From contig JAUMYU010000008.1 of assembly GCA_030528485.1 (NCBI GenBank), positions 1 through 53,897 of the forward strand: a stretch of DNA of 53,897 nt. The letters run 5' to 3'. This DNA is from Comamonadaceae bacterium (GTDB lineage: Bacteria > Pseudomonadota > Gammaproteobacteria > Burkholderiales > Burkholderiaceae_C). The notes under the pieces were generated by a model. That model had not been told where the DNA came from. It searched no databases and saw only the letters and a program-made list of their open reading frames with translations. Shown in pieces: positions 37,614 to 45,138 of this stretch (the first letter of the stretch is position 1; each line of letters starts with the position of its first letter). Position numbers and translations under genes: made by a program.

Positions 37614-38363
37614 TCACGGGGCTTTGGGCGCATTCGCGGCTTTGGGCGCCGCATCTGCCTGCCCCAACTCACCCTGCACGATGGCCAGGCGCAGCCGGGT
37701 TTGCTCCAGCAAATCCGCCAAGCCATGCGTTTGGGCATGGCTTTGCTGGCGCAGCAGCCAGGCCAGCAAGGGCCTGCGCCAGCCTTGCTCGGAGGCGGTG
37801 TCGATCGCCAATTGCATCAGCTCGGGCGGCATCTGGCCCGATCGGCGGGCCAGCAAGGCGATGGCCAGCAGGCGCGAAAGCGGCTCTGGCACGGCTTGCA
37901 GCGTAGCGACAGCGCGCGCATCCACCGCATCCAGCGCAGCCGGGCCTTGCTGGGCGGGTGGCAGCAGGCCGCGCTGGGCGCTGCCCAGGTGTTGGCCTTG
38001 CAAATAGGCTGCGTAGGCGCGTGCGGCCTCACCGCTGGCAGGGGCCAGCGGCCCAAAGGCGGCGCAAGGCTGCCAATCCAGGCTGGCCGCCAGCACCGCG
38101 CAGCGGCGCAGCTCCAACTGGGCCAGGGCCTGCGGCTGGCCGGTGCGGGCAATCTGCTGGCGGGCCTTGTCCCACTCGTGCGCAGCCACGCGCTCTGCGC
38201 CGTCGAGCCAGGCGGCCTCGGCCAATTCCGATGCGGCCAGCGAGCGCACCTGCCAGGGCTTGGCAGGCGGGGCGCTGCTGCATGCGGCCAGCGAGACCGC
38301 CAACACCCCGGCCATTGCAGCCCATAGCGGCCGGGGACAGATCAAAAGTCGCTTGCCAAACAT
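37614..38363 (-). CDS. Putative outer-membrane lipoprotein, helical, unknown function
   Basis: 249 residues from MFGKRLLI. The signal peptide ends in a lipobox (AVSLAAC, Cys near residue 28). Ser follows Cys, favouring outer-membrane sorting. The rest is Ala/Leu/Gln-rich and predicted helical (QALAQLELRRCAVLAASLDW, LLAWLLRQQSHAQTHGLADL), ending in an Ala/Pro/Lys tail. It follows the MCE gene by 53 bp. MCE operons often end with an auxiliary lipoprotein (PqiC-like), but this sequence does not look like that beta-rich family. An ATG 8 codons upstream is an alternative start; neither has a good SD. Confidence 0.7.
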   Translation of the reverse strand: MFGKRLLICPRPLWAAMAGVLAVSLAACSSAPPAKPWQVRSLAASELAEAAWLDGAERVAAHEWDKARQQIARTGQPQALAQLELRRCAVLAASLDWQPCAAFGPLAPASGEAARAYAAYLQGQHLGSAQRGLLPPAQQGPAALDAVDARAVATLQAVPEPLSRLLAIALLARRSGQMPPELMQLAIDTASEQGWRRPLLAWLLRQQSHAQTHGLADLLEQTRLRLAIVQGELGQADAAPKAANAPKAP

Positions 38364-38416
38364 AAGTGGTGTTGTGAAAAAAGCCATGGCCGCCGGGTTG
38401 CACTGCCTGCACAGGC

Positions 38417-39439
38417 TTACGGCAAGGTCAGTTGATGCTCTTTGGCAAAGGGCCAGGTGTTTTGCAATTGGCCCATGAGCGCATCGATTTGGCGCAGGTT
38501 GCTTTCCACCGAGGCGCGCAGGCTGGCCAAATCGGCGCTGGATTCGCTGACCTGGCCGGAAATGGTTTTGGCATCGGCCAGGATGGCATCGACTTGCTTC
38601 AGGCTCGCGCGGGTTTCCTCCAGCAAGCGGGCCAGTTGCCGGGTTGCGCTCTGCGCATCGCGCATCAGCCCTTTGGGGCCAAAGACCTGAGCATCGGCGC
38701 GCCCCACCACGCGGTTGACGGAGGCCAACAGGGTGTTGACCTGCACCAGCGCGCGTTGCAGGGCCTGCAAATCCTCGCCCTGGCCGAGCAGGACTTTGAG
38801 CATGCCGCCATCGCCCACGGAGCGCGCCAAATCCTGGCCCAGCGCACTGACGCGCTCCAGGCTTTGTGCCAGGTGCGAATCGGTGGCCGTCAGGCCGGTA
38901 AGGTTGTTGATGAGATTGCGCGTGGAGGCCATGAGCTGCGGAATTTCCGCCGACGCATCGCCATACAGCACGGTGCGCACGGCGTTGTCGGGCAGGGGCG
39001 CATCCTCCCAATCGCTGGTGTAGGCCTTCAGCGTGGTGGCGCCCAGAATATTGCGCACCATGGTGAAAATGCTCGATTCGCGCAGGCGGTGGGCGTTGCG
39101 CACGGGCACGTCGATCAGAATGCGCACACTGCCATCGTCGGCCAGCTCAATCTTGCGCACGCTGCCAATGGGAAAGCCCGAGAAAGTCAAATCCATGCCG
39201 ACGGTCACGCCCTCGGAATCGTCGGTGGTCAAAATCAGCGTTTGCTTTTCCTCGAACGCACCACGCGCGTAGAACAAATAACCCAAAGCCGCACCGCTGA
39301 GCACCAGCGTCAGCGCCATCAACAACACTGCCTTGAAATACAAATGGCGAATGGGCTTGAGCGGCGCCAGCCCCAGCGAAGAAACCGCTGGCGCACTGGC
39401 CGCAGCGGCAGGCGCTGAAGGAGAAGGCTCTTGGCTCAT
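38417..39439 (-). CDS. MCE/MlaD-family lipid-transport substrate-binding protein
   Basis: 340 residues. A Ser/Ala/Pro-rich N terminus precedes a single transmembrane helix (AVLLMALTLVLSGAALGYLF, about 37-56). The MCE domain follows (about 58-145, with DSEGVTVGMDLTFSGFPIGS), then a long helical region (about 165-330) with heptad-like pattern, as in single-MCE proteins that build a periplasmic helical stalk. Such proteins oligomerise and pass lipids between membranes with an MlaE-type permease and an ATPase. It lies between the permease and a lipoprotein on the same strand, with a hairpin in the 89-bp gap to the permease. No ATPase gene is in this operon. Confidence 0.92.
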   Translation of the reverse strand: MSQEPSPSAPAAAASAPAVSSLGLAPLKPIRHLYFKAVLLMALTLVLSGAALGYLFYARGAFEEKQTLILTTDDSEGVTVGMDLTFSGFPIGSVRKIELADDGSVRILIDVPVRNAHRLRESSIFTMVRNILGATTLKAYTSDWEDAPLPDNAVRTVLYGDASAEIPQLMASTRNLINNLTGLTATDSHLAQSLERVSALGQDLARSVGDGGMLKVLLGQGEDLQALQRALVQVNTLLASVNRVVGRADAQVFGPKGLMRDAQSATRQLARLLEETRASLKQVDAILADAKTISGQVSESSADLASLRASVESNLRQIDALMGQLQNTWPFAKEHQLTLP

Positions 39440-39485
39440 GGACTCGGGCAGAAAAAAACGCCTGGGCGCGCAGGCGAGGGGTCGC

Positions 39486-39517
39486 GCGTGTCATGAACCT
39501 TGCAGCCCATGACACGC
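39486..39517 (-). other. Strong hairpin between the MlaE-like permease and MCE genes
   Basis: A perfect 10-bp stem GCGTGTCATG paired with CATGACACGC, 12-nt loop, without a U tract. It occupies the place where MCE operons commonly carry an ATPase gene. It could stabilise or attenuate the transcript. Confidence 0.6.
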
Positions 39518-39528
39518 CCCGGTTGCAA

Positions 39529-40377
39529 TCAATAGTAATTGGCGATCAAGGATAACACCTCGACCAGGATCAGCAGGGCCAGCACGCGCGCCAGCGTGCT
39601 CAACTCCGAATCACGCCGCAGGCCATAGCGCGGATCGATAAACGCCACTGTCAGCGGAATCAAGCCAGCGATATAACCAAAGGCCAGCACCTTGGCGACG
39701 AAGATGGCAGTGAAAAGCGGCGTCATCGTGCGCCCGAAGATGTGCGTGAATGCCTCCAGGCCCGCCGTGGTATAGCCGTACAGCCCCAGATAAATCGTCA
39801 CCATCGCCACCGCGCTGCCAAAGGCCGCCAGCGCCACGGCGGCGTACACCCCCATCAGCAAACGTGGCAGAAATTCGGCGCGCATGGCATCCAGCCCCGC
39901 ATCCTCCAGGCGCTGCAAATGGCGGCGGCGGCGCAGCCCGGCCAACTCCACCCCCAGCGGAATACTCAACTTGATGGCCACCACCAGCGCCGCCGCCAGC
40001 GGCACCAGCTCCACCAGCAGCACGCGCAGCAGCAAATTGGGCGTCAATTGCAACAGGCCAAAACCAAACAGGGCATTGCGCACAATTTGCGTGCTCACCA
40101 TCCCCACGGCGGCGGTCATCAGCACATAAACCAGCAAAGACCAACGCAAGCGCGCGTACACCTGGCAACACACCACCAGCCACATGCGCAACCGATGGCT
40201 GCTGGGATAGCACAGCAGCACCAAGGCGGCGCTGCCCAGGTAGAGGTTGTTCCACCACAGCCACCACCACTCCTGCAAAGCCTGCATCACCCCGTCTGGG
40301 CGGCTTGGCTCAGCCTGCGCCCGGGCGATCGGCGCAGGCGTAGCCGCCGCCTGCGGCTGGCGAAAAATTGTCTCCAT
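39529..40377 (-). CDS. MlaE-family ABC transporter permease
   Basis: 282 residues with about six hydrophobic segments. The family signature appears as LLRVLLVELVPLAAALVVAI, then a cytoplasmic loop LRRRRHLQRLEDAGLDAMRA corresponding to the MlaE coupling helix, and AMVTIYLGLYGYTTAGLEAF. The N-terminal 40 residues are Ala/Pro-rich and unrelated to MlaE. It would form the membrane part of an MCE lipid transporter with the next gene. It is less similar to canonical MlaE than the copy at 48014-48802. Confidence 0.85.
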   Translation of the reverse strand: METIFRQPQAAATPAPIARAQAEPSRPDGVMQALQEWWWLWWNNLYLGSAALVLLCYPSSHRLRMWLVVCCQVYARLRWSLLVYVLMTAAVGMVSTQIVRNALFGFGLLQLTPNLLLRVLLVELVPLAAALVVAIKLSIPLGVELAGLRRRRHLQRLEDAGLDAMRAEFLPRLLMGVYAAVALAAFGSAVAMVTIYLGLYGYTTAGLEAFTHIFGRTMTPLFTAIFVAKVLAFGYIAGLIPLTVAFIDPRYGLRRDSELSTLARVLALLILVEVLSLIANYY

Positions 40378-40439
40378 CGCAAAACCTGCGCGCCGCTTGG
40401 CGCGCCCCTCCAGATCAAAACAAGGGCATGCCGCACGCC

Positions 40440-40471
40440 GAGAGCGTGTTCAAAATTTCGAACACGCTCTC
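40440..40471. repeat. Inverted pair of the AGAGCGTGTTC motif
   Basis: A perfect 12-bp inverted repeat GAGAGCGTGTTC with GAACACGCTCTC and an 8-nt AT-rich loop (AAAATTTC), in the divergent gap between the permease and the Crp/Fnr gene. The same motif occurs singly at 12745-12755, 41513-41522 (inverted) and 44995-45003. Confidence 0.7.
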
Positions 40472-40526
40472 ATTCCGCAGCAACCAAGGGCGATTCTGCC
40501 TTAGCGCCAGGGGCCCGCATGCGCAG

Positions 40527-40564
40527 GCATACCCTATTCCCACGCCGATAGAGACGGGGTATGC
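40527..40564. promoter_or_regulatory. Inverted repeat upstream of the Crp/Fnr gene
   Basis: Arms GCATACCC (40527-40534) and GGGTATGC (40557-40564) are flanked by a second outer pair, GGGCCC at 40511 and 40566. It ends 45 bp before the start codon, so it could be an operator or 5' hairpin. No link to a specific regulator can be made. Confidence 0.4.
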
Positions 40565-40609
40565 TGGGCCCGTGTCTTTTACTATCGCCATTACCCTCCC
40601 CATCACCCC

Positions 40610-41326
40610 ATGAAGCCCCTTGAAAGAGCGCTGCCTGCCGTCCTCAAAACGCGCCGCGCACCCACCGATCAAGAGCTGCAATCGATCGCCTGGCTGCACC
40701 AGCTCAAACCCGCCGACCGGCGCTTTGCCGAACAGGCGCTGGCGGTAGGCGAAATCTTCAAGGGCGACTTCATCTGCACCGCAGGCAAGCCGGTGCGCTA
40801 TTGGCTGGGGCTGATCGACGGGCTTTTGAAAATGAGCAACAACCGCGCCGACGGCAGCACCATCAGCTACGCGGGCTTGCCGCCAGGCAGTTGGTTTGGC
40901 GAAGGCACGGCCCTCAAGCGCGAGCGCTACCGCTACGACATCCAGGCGCTGCGCAAAAGCACCATCGCCGCGCTGCCGCTGGCGGCCTTTCATGAGCTGC
41001 TCGACCGCTCCATCGAGTTCAACCGCGTCATCATGTACCAGCTCAACGAGCGCGTGGGGCAGTTCATCATCGGCCGTGAAACCGATCGCACCACCAACCC
41101 CGATTCGCGCGTGGCCCGCTCGCTGGCCGCCTTGCTCAACCCGGTGCTGGCGCCCAATGCCGACAACACCCTGCGCATCACGCAGCAAGAGCTGGCCTAC
41201 CTCATCGGCCTTTCGCGCCAGCGCGTCAACGTCGCCCTCGTGCGGCTGGAAGCGCAGGGGCTGATCCGCCTCGAATACGGCGGCCTGCACGTGCTGGATT
41301 TACCCGCCCTGTCCGCTTACGCCTGA
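40610..41326 (+). CDS. Crp/Fnr-family transcriptional regulator
   Basis: 238 residues. The N-terminal cyclic-nucleotide-binding-type beta barrel (about 25-145) contains VRYWLGLIDGLLKMSNNRAD and LPPGSWFGEGTALKR. A dimerisation helix (about 150-175) and a C-terminal winged helix-turn-helix with ITQQELAYLIGLSRQRVNVA (about 188-207) follow. It has no N-terminal cysteine cluster, so it is not an FNR-type oxygen sensor. The cAMP-contact Arg/Ser pair of E. coli CRP is not evident; the effector is unknown. It stands alone between an MCE operon and a Panacea gene. Confidence 0.92.
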   Translation: MKPLERALPAVLKTRRAPTDQELQSIAWLHQLKPADRRFAEQALAVGEIFKGDFICTAGKPVRYWLGLIDGLLKMSNNRADGSTISYAGLPPGSWFGEGTALKRERYRYDIQALRKSTIAALPLAAFHELLDRSIEFNRVIMYQLNERVGQFIIGRETDRTTNPDSRVARSLAALLNPVLAPNADNTLRITQQELAYLIGLSRQRVNVALVRLEAQGLIRLEYGGLHVLDLPALSAYA

Positions 41327-41330
41327 ATCT

Positions 41331-41410
41331 ACAATTTCAAATCAAAAGATAATTCACTATATACCATTGTTGCCAAAACAAGGTTATTTTATTTCTTTTG
41401 ATTTGTAAAA
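41331..41410 (+). repeat. AT-rich palindromic intergenic element, copy 12
   Basis: Left arm CAATTTCAAATCAAAAGATA, right arm TTTCTTTTGATTTGTAAAAA. The core reads ATACCATTGTTGCC then AAAACAAGGTTATTTT, close to the consensus. It starts 4 bp after the Crp/Fnr stop. Confidence 0.92.
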
Positions 41411-41532
41411 ATAGGCATCGCACACATCCAGTGCTCAGGCAGGCGAGCGTTTCTGGTCAAGATCGTGGGCAACCCCGGCCACAAACACACAACACGGCGC
41501 GGCAATGCATAACACGCTCTAGAATCGCCAGC

Positions 41533-42108
41533 ATGGCTCTCCCCGCACTATTCAGCGAACGGCGCGCAGCGCAAGTCGCCGCTTTTTTCCTGCATCACGC
41601 AGGCGGGCGTTTGCCGCTTATCAAACTCATGAAGCTGATGTATTTGGCTGAACGGGAATCCCTGCGGCTCTATGGCGATCCGATCATCGGAGACAAACTG
41701 GTTTCCATGCCGCACGGGCCTGTCCTGTCGATTACCTACGGCTTGATGCAAGGCGAACCATGCATGCCAGGCGGCTGGGACACCTGGGTGGCAGACCGGG
41801 AGGGGCATGATCTGGCGTTGGCCGATCCCAGCATGATCCGTACGCCAGAGCAAGATTTGCTGGAGCTGAGTGAAACCGACCTGGAGGTACTCACTTCCAT
41901 CTGGCAACAGTACGGCCATATGGATAAATGGCGTTTGCGTGACTTTACCCACCAGGGAGGCTGCCCCGAGTGGGAAGATCCGGGCGGCTCCAGCAGGCCC
42001 ATCCCCATGTCTCGCCTGCTCAAACACCTTGGATACAGCGCCGAGAGCGCGCAGGAGTTGATCGAGCACCTGCGTGAGCGCGAACGGCTGGGAAAAGCAT
42101 TTCAATAA
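41533..42108 (+). CDS. Panacea-domain (SocA/DUF4065-like) protein, putative antitoxin
   Basis: 191 residues from MALPALFSE. The Panacea fold is recognisable from PLIKLMKLMYLAERESLRLY near residues 31-50 and the loop KLVSMPHGPVLSITYGLM near 58-75. Panacea proteins are hyperpromiscuous antitoxins or proteolytic adaptors (SocA type), commonly found beside a toxin gene. The stop codon overlaps the ATG of the following frame (TAATG), which shows the two were built as an operon. The next frame is interrupted at its third codon. No good SD is seen at the start, and upstream in-frame sequence runs into AT-rich element copy 12. Confidence 0.85.
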   Translation: MALPALFSERRAAQVAAFFLHHAGGRLPLIKLMKLMYLAERESLRLYGDPIIGDKLVSMPHGPVLSITYGLMQGEPCMPGGWDTWVADREGHDLALADPSMIRTPEQDLLELSETDLEVLTSIWQQYGHMDKWRLRDFTHQGGCPEWEDPGGSSRPIPMSRLLKHLGYSAESAQELIEHLRERERLGKAFQ

Positions 42109-42512
42109 TGGCGTGATCCGGGCAACCCGGTGAGTGTTTTCTGGTTCCTTCCGGACCGGATGCCAAACACCATCTATTCACCGTCGCACTTGGTCCATGC
42201 GCCTTCTCTGGCTATGGTGCACAGCAGCAGGTATTACTGCTGAGCATTTGCAGTGTGCGCCCCGGCCTGAACCATGATGATGCTTGCATTTTGCTTCCGG
42301 GAGATCACGAATTCATCAGGCACGAAAGCTACGTTTATTACCGCGATCCTCGTATCGAAAGCGTAGCGCACGTGCAAAAAATGCTGAAGCGCGGTGTTTG
42401 GCAAGAAAAAGCGCCCTTCACCCCGCAAATGCTCGAGCGCATCGTGGATGGGCTGAGAAAGTCCCGCCGGGTTCCACGCCACATTAAAGCCTTGCTGCCT
42501 GAGGGGCGCTAA
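42108..42512 (+). pseudogene. Interrupted partner of the Panacea gene (in-frame TGA at codon 3)
   Basis: The frame begins ATG GCG TGA TCC, with the ATG overlapping the Panacea stop. After the TGA at 42114-42116 it stays open for 131 codons and looks like a coherent protein: GECFLVPSGPDAKHHLFTVA, VLLLSICSVRPGLNHDDACI, DHEFIRHESYVYYRDPRIES and a basic C-terminal helical part. I recognise this as the kind of protein that accompanies Panacea genes, presumably the toxin. The first possible in-frame alternative start is a GTG at 42255, which would remove the N-terminal third. It is either a nonsense-inactivated gene, a sequencing error, or a gene with a non-standard start (a CTG at 42141 is in frame). 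Confidence 0.65.
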
Positions 42513-42538
42513 ACCCTCTCCACCGCACCGGGCGCGCT

Positions 42539-42562
42539 CCCTCTCCCGCTTGCGGGAGAGGG
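42539..42562. repeat. GC-rich hairpin of the CCCTCTCCCGC type
   Basis: Perfect 11-bp stem CCCTCTCCCGC with GCGGGAGAGGG and a TT loop, followed by GTGGGGTG. Hairpins of this sequence are widespread extragenic repeats in Proteobacteria. It lies in the convergent gap between the Panacea operon and the BCCT gene. Confidence 0.7.
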
Positions 42563-42566
42563 GTGG

Positions 42567-42601
42567 GGTGATGGGGGGCGCAGCGTGCGCGCCCCATCAC
42601 C
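42567..42601 (-). terminator. Inverted repeat at the end of the BCCT transporter gene
   Basis: Arms GGTGATGGGG (42567-42576) and CCCCATCACC (42592-42601) overlap the transporter stop codon (42597-42599). With the adjacent hairpin it probably ends transcripts from both sides, although no U tract is present. Confidence 0.5.
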
Positions 42602-44621
42602 GCAAGCTATGCAGCAAGTGCATGTGCTTTTGGTACTGGTCGATGATGTCGTTAATCACCCCCTCCTTGCTCCAGCCCATGATGTCGTAATCCTGCCCGC
42701 CCTGGCCCAAATGCACTTCGGCGCGGTAGTACTGGGATGGCTCCTGAGAGGGTTGCTGCGCCACCGGCGCACCGGCGGGCGCTGGCATTGCGGCACTATC
42801 GCCTTGCACAAACGCAGGCTGCGCATGGGCAGCGGCCACCACGCGGTAAGTGAAGTCGATCTCATCCTCATGGTTGGTCGTCAAAGCCACCTGGCCCGGG
42901 GCGCTCTGGCTGACTCGCGCTTGCACGCCCAGGCTATTGAGCTCCTCGGCCACCTCCGCGCACGCCTGCGCCACCGTCGTGTCGATAAATCGGTCCACGC
43001 TCGGGCGGTCAGGAAAACTCATGATCACCTGCAAACGCTCGCGCCACGCCCCAGTGGCGCGCAGCATCGGCGCCGCCACCGGGGCCGAGAGCTGCTGCAC
43101 CAACTGCTTTTGCATATCCACGCGCAATGCTTTGAACAGGCCATATACCGCCACCATCAACACCGTCACAAACGGCAAGGCGCTGGCAATCGCCATCGTT
43201 TGCAACGCGCTCAAACCGCCCGCCAGCAACAGCGCCACTGCCACCGCGCCAGAGCCTACCGCCCAGTAAATGCGATAGCCCAGGCGGGAGCTGGTCTTGC
43301 CATGCGCGCACAACATATCCATCACCAGCGCGCCCGAATCCGCCGAAGTCACAAAAAACACCACCACCATGAACAGCGCCACATACGCCGACAGCGTGGA
43401 CAGCGGCAAATGCTCCAGGAACGAAAACAACGCCAAGGCCACATCCTGTGAGACGACCTCGCCCAACTCCTTGTAGCCCTGGTTCAAAATCATGTCGATC
43501 GCGGAATTGCCGAAAAACGTCATCCACATGAACGTAAAGCCCGTGGGCACCAGCAGCACGCCCACGACGAACTGCCGAATCGTGCGCCCGCGCGACACCC
43601 GCGCAATGAACAAACCCACAAACGGCGCCCAGCTCAGCCACCAGCCCCAGTAAAGAATCGTCCAGCCGCCAATCCAGTCCGTCTTCTGGTAAGCAAACAG
43701 GTTGAACGTCATGTTCACGATGTTGGACGCATAGTGCCCCGTGTTCTGCACCAGCGCTTGCAGCAGCGCCACCGTCGAGCCGGCCAGCAGCACAAACAGC
43801 AGCAGCAATGCCGCCAGGCCCAGATTCAGCTCGGAGAGAAACTTCACCCCCCGATCCAGCCCCGAAGCCACCGAAGCCGTCGCCAGCGCCGTGATGCACA
43901 CAATCAGCACAATCTGCGTCGTCACAGAGACCGGAATGCTCGGGAACAGGTGGTTCAAACCGGCATTGACCTGCAACACCCCATAGCCCAGCGACGTCGC
44001 CACGCCAAACAGCGTACCCACCACCGCAAACACATCCACCGCATGCCCCAGCGGGCCATTGATCTTGTCGCCAATCAGCGGGTACAGCGCCGAGCGCAGC
44101 GTCAGCGGCAAGTTGTGGCGGTAGCTGAAAAACGCCAGGATCAGCGCCACGATGGCGTAAATCGCCCAGGCGTGAATGCCCCAATGGAAAAACGTCAGCC
44201 GCATCGCCTCGCGCGCGGCCTGCACCGTGCCGCCCTCGGCCACCGGCGGCGCCAGAAAATGCATCACCGGCTCCGCCACGCCGAAAAACATCAGGCCAAT
44301 GCCCATGCCCGCCGAAAACAGCATGGCAAACCACGACACATTGCTGTAATCGGGCTTGGCGTGATCCGGCCCCAGGCGAATGCTGCCGTAGCGGGAAGCG
44401 CCCAGGTAAATCGTGGTAATCAAAATAATCGCCACCGTCAGCACGTAATACCAACTGCCATTGGCCACGATAGCCGCCTGCAAGGCTTTAAAGACAGCAT
44501 CGGCGCGCTGGGGCGCAAGCACAGCGAAAAGAAGAATGGAAACAATCACCGCCGAGGCGCTGTAGAACACGGCCGGGTTGATGGGACTGCCTGTCACATG
44601 TGGTTTGCTCGATTCACTCAA
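42597..44621 (-). CDS. betT: BCCT-family choline/betaine transporter (BetT-like)
   Basis: 674 residues from a TTG start with an excellent SD (AGGAAAGG); no ATG gives a sensible N terminus, and upstream codons are unlike the family. Twelve transmembrane segments lie within about residues 20-510. The BCCT signature is visible: NVSWFAMLFSAGMGIGLMFF near 95, and YWGWWLSWAPFVGLFIARVS near 315. The long cytoplasmic C terminus (about 510-674) matches E. coli BetT length (677) and regulates activity. BetT imports choline for glycine betaine synthesis using the proton gradient. betA/betB/betI are not adjacent. A 17-bp palindrome lies 41 bp upstream of the start. Confidence 0.93.
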   Translation of the reverse strand: MSESSKPHVTGSPINPAVFYSASAVIVSILLFAVLAPQRADAVFKALQAAIVANGSWYYVLTVAIILITTIYLGASRYGSIRLGPDHAKPDYSNVSWFAMLFSAGMGIGLMFFGVAEPVMHFLAPPVAEGGTVQAAREAMRLTFFHWGIHAWAIYAIVALILAFFSYRHNLPLTLRSALYPLIGDKINGPLGHAVDVFAVVGTLFGVATSLGYGVLQVNAGLNHLFPSIPVSVTTQIVLIVCITALATASVASGLDRGVKFLSELNLGLAALLLLFVLLAGSTVALLQALVQNTGHYASNIVNMTFNLFAYQKTDWIGGWTILYWGWWLSWAPFVGLFIARVSRGRTIRQFVVGVLLVPTGFTFMWMTFFGNSAIDMILNQGYKELGEVVSQDVALALFSFLEHLPLSTLSAYVALFMVVVFFVTSADSGALVMDMLCAHGKTSSRLGYRIYWAVGSGAVAVALLLAGGLSALQTMAIASALPFVTVLMVAVYGLFKALRVDMQKQLVQQLSAPVAAPMLRATGAWRERLQVIMSFPDRPSVDRFIDTTVAQACAEVAEELNSLGVQARVSQSAPGQVALTTNHEDEIDFTYRVVAAAHAQPAFVQGDSAAMPAPAGAPVAQQPSQEPSQYYRAEVHLGQGGQDYDIMGWSKEGVINDIIDQYQKHMHLLHSLR

Positions 44622-45138
44622 AAGCGGATTCCTTTCCTGGATGGGTGTTGAAAAAGAAGGTTGGCACGGCTGCCGTGCCTCATGTCGGGAGCGTTCGATG
44701 GTAGCAACATCGGCCTGAAGCAAACCAGCCAAATGCCCGAACGCCGAACAGCCACCCCACAGACACCCCATGAAGCAGCACGCGATAAACGCGATGGTTC
44801 GAGCGTGACAACTGATGTGCCAGGCACAGATCAACCTGACCGCTGGAGATCAGCAGTCAGATCGGCGACTGAGCAATATTGAGCCAACACTTAGCAGTCC
44901 ACGCGTTGCTCCATGGGTTGGGGGGCGGGGATGGAGCGCCCCGAAGATGAAGCTGTCGGCAAGCGGGGCATTGGCAATGCTTCGCTCTATCAGAGCGTGT
45001 CAACCCCGTACCCATGTCGAAAAGCACTTGTAACGCGCTCCAAGAGCGGAGCTCAAAATCTTTCAAGAATCAATGCCAAGAAGGCAGAATAAACGAATTG
45101 CAAGCTGGTTTGAGCAGGCGCTTGCAGCTCTTTCTTTC
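44622..45138. other. 517-bp gap upstream of betT
   Basis: It holds the palindrome at 44663-44679 and one AGAGCGTGT motif near 44995. Short frames in both directions lack ribosome-binding sites and family resemblance. Since the next gene (45139-46794) is also on the minus strand, this is both its downstream region and the betT promoter region. No terminator hairpin with a T tract was recognised. Confidence 0.5.
44663..44679. promoter_or_regulatory. 17-bp palindrome upstream of betT
   Basis: GGCACGGC-T-GCCGTGCC is perfectly symmetric around one base and lies 41 bp from the betT TTG start. It may be an operator (a BetI-like repressor is the obvious candidate for a choline transporter) or a 5' UTR hairpin. 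Confidence 0.45.

Noticed and set aside
42539..42601. GC-rich hairpins considered as an attachment site or mobile-element end
   Set aside because: The first is a common extragenic hairpin type in Proteobacteria and the second fits transcript ends at the BetT stop; no integrase or transposase is present.
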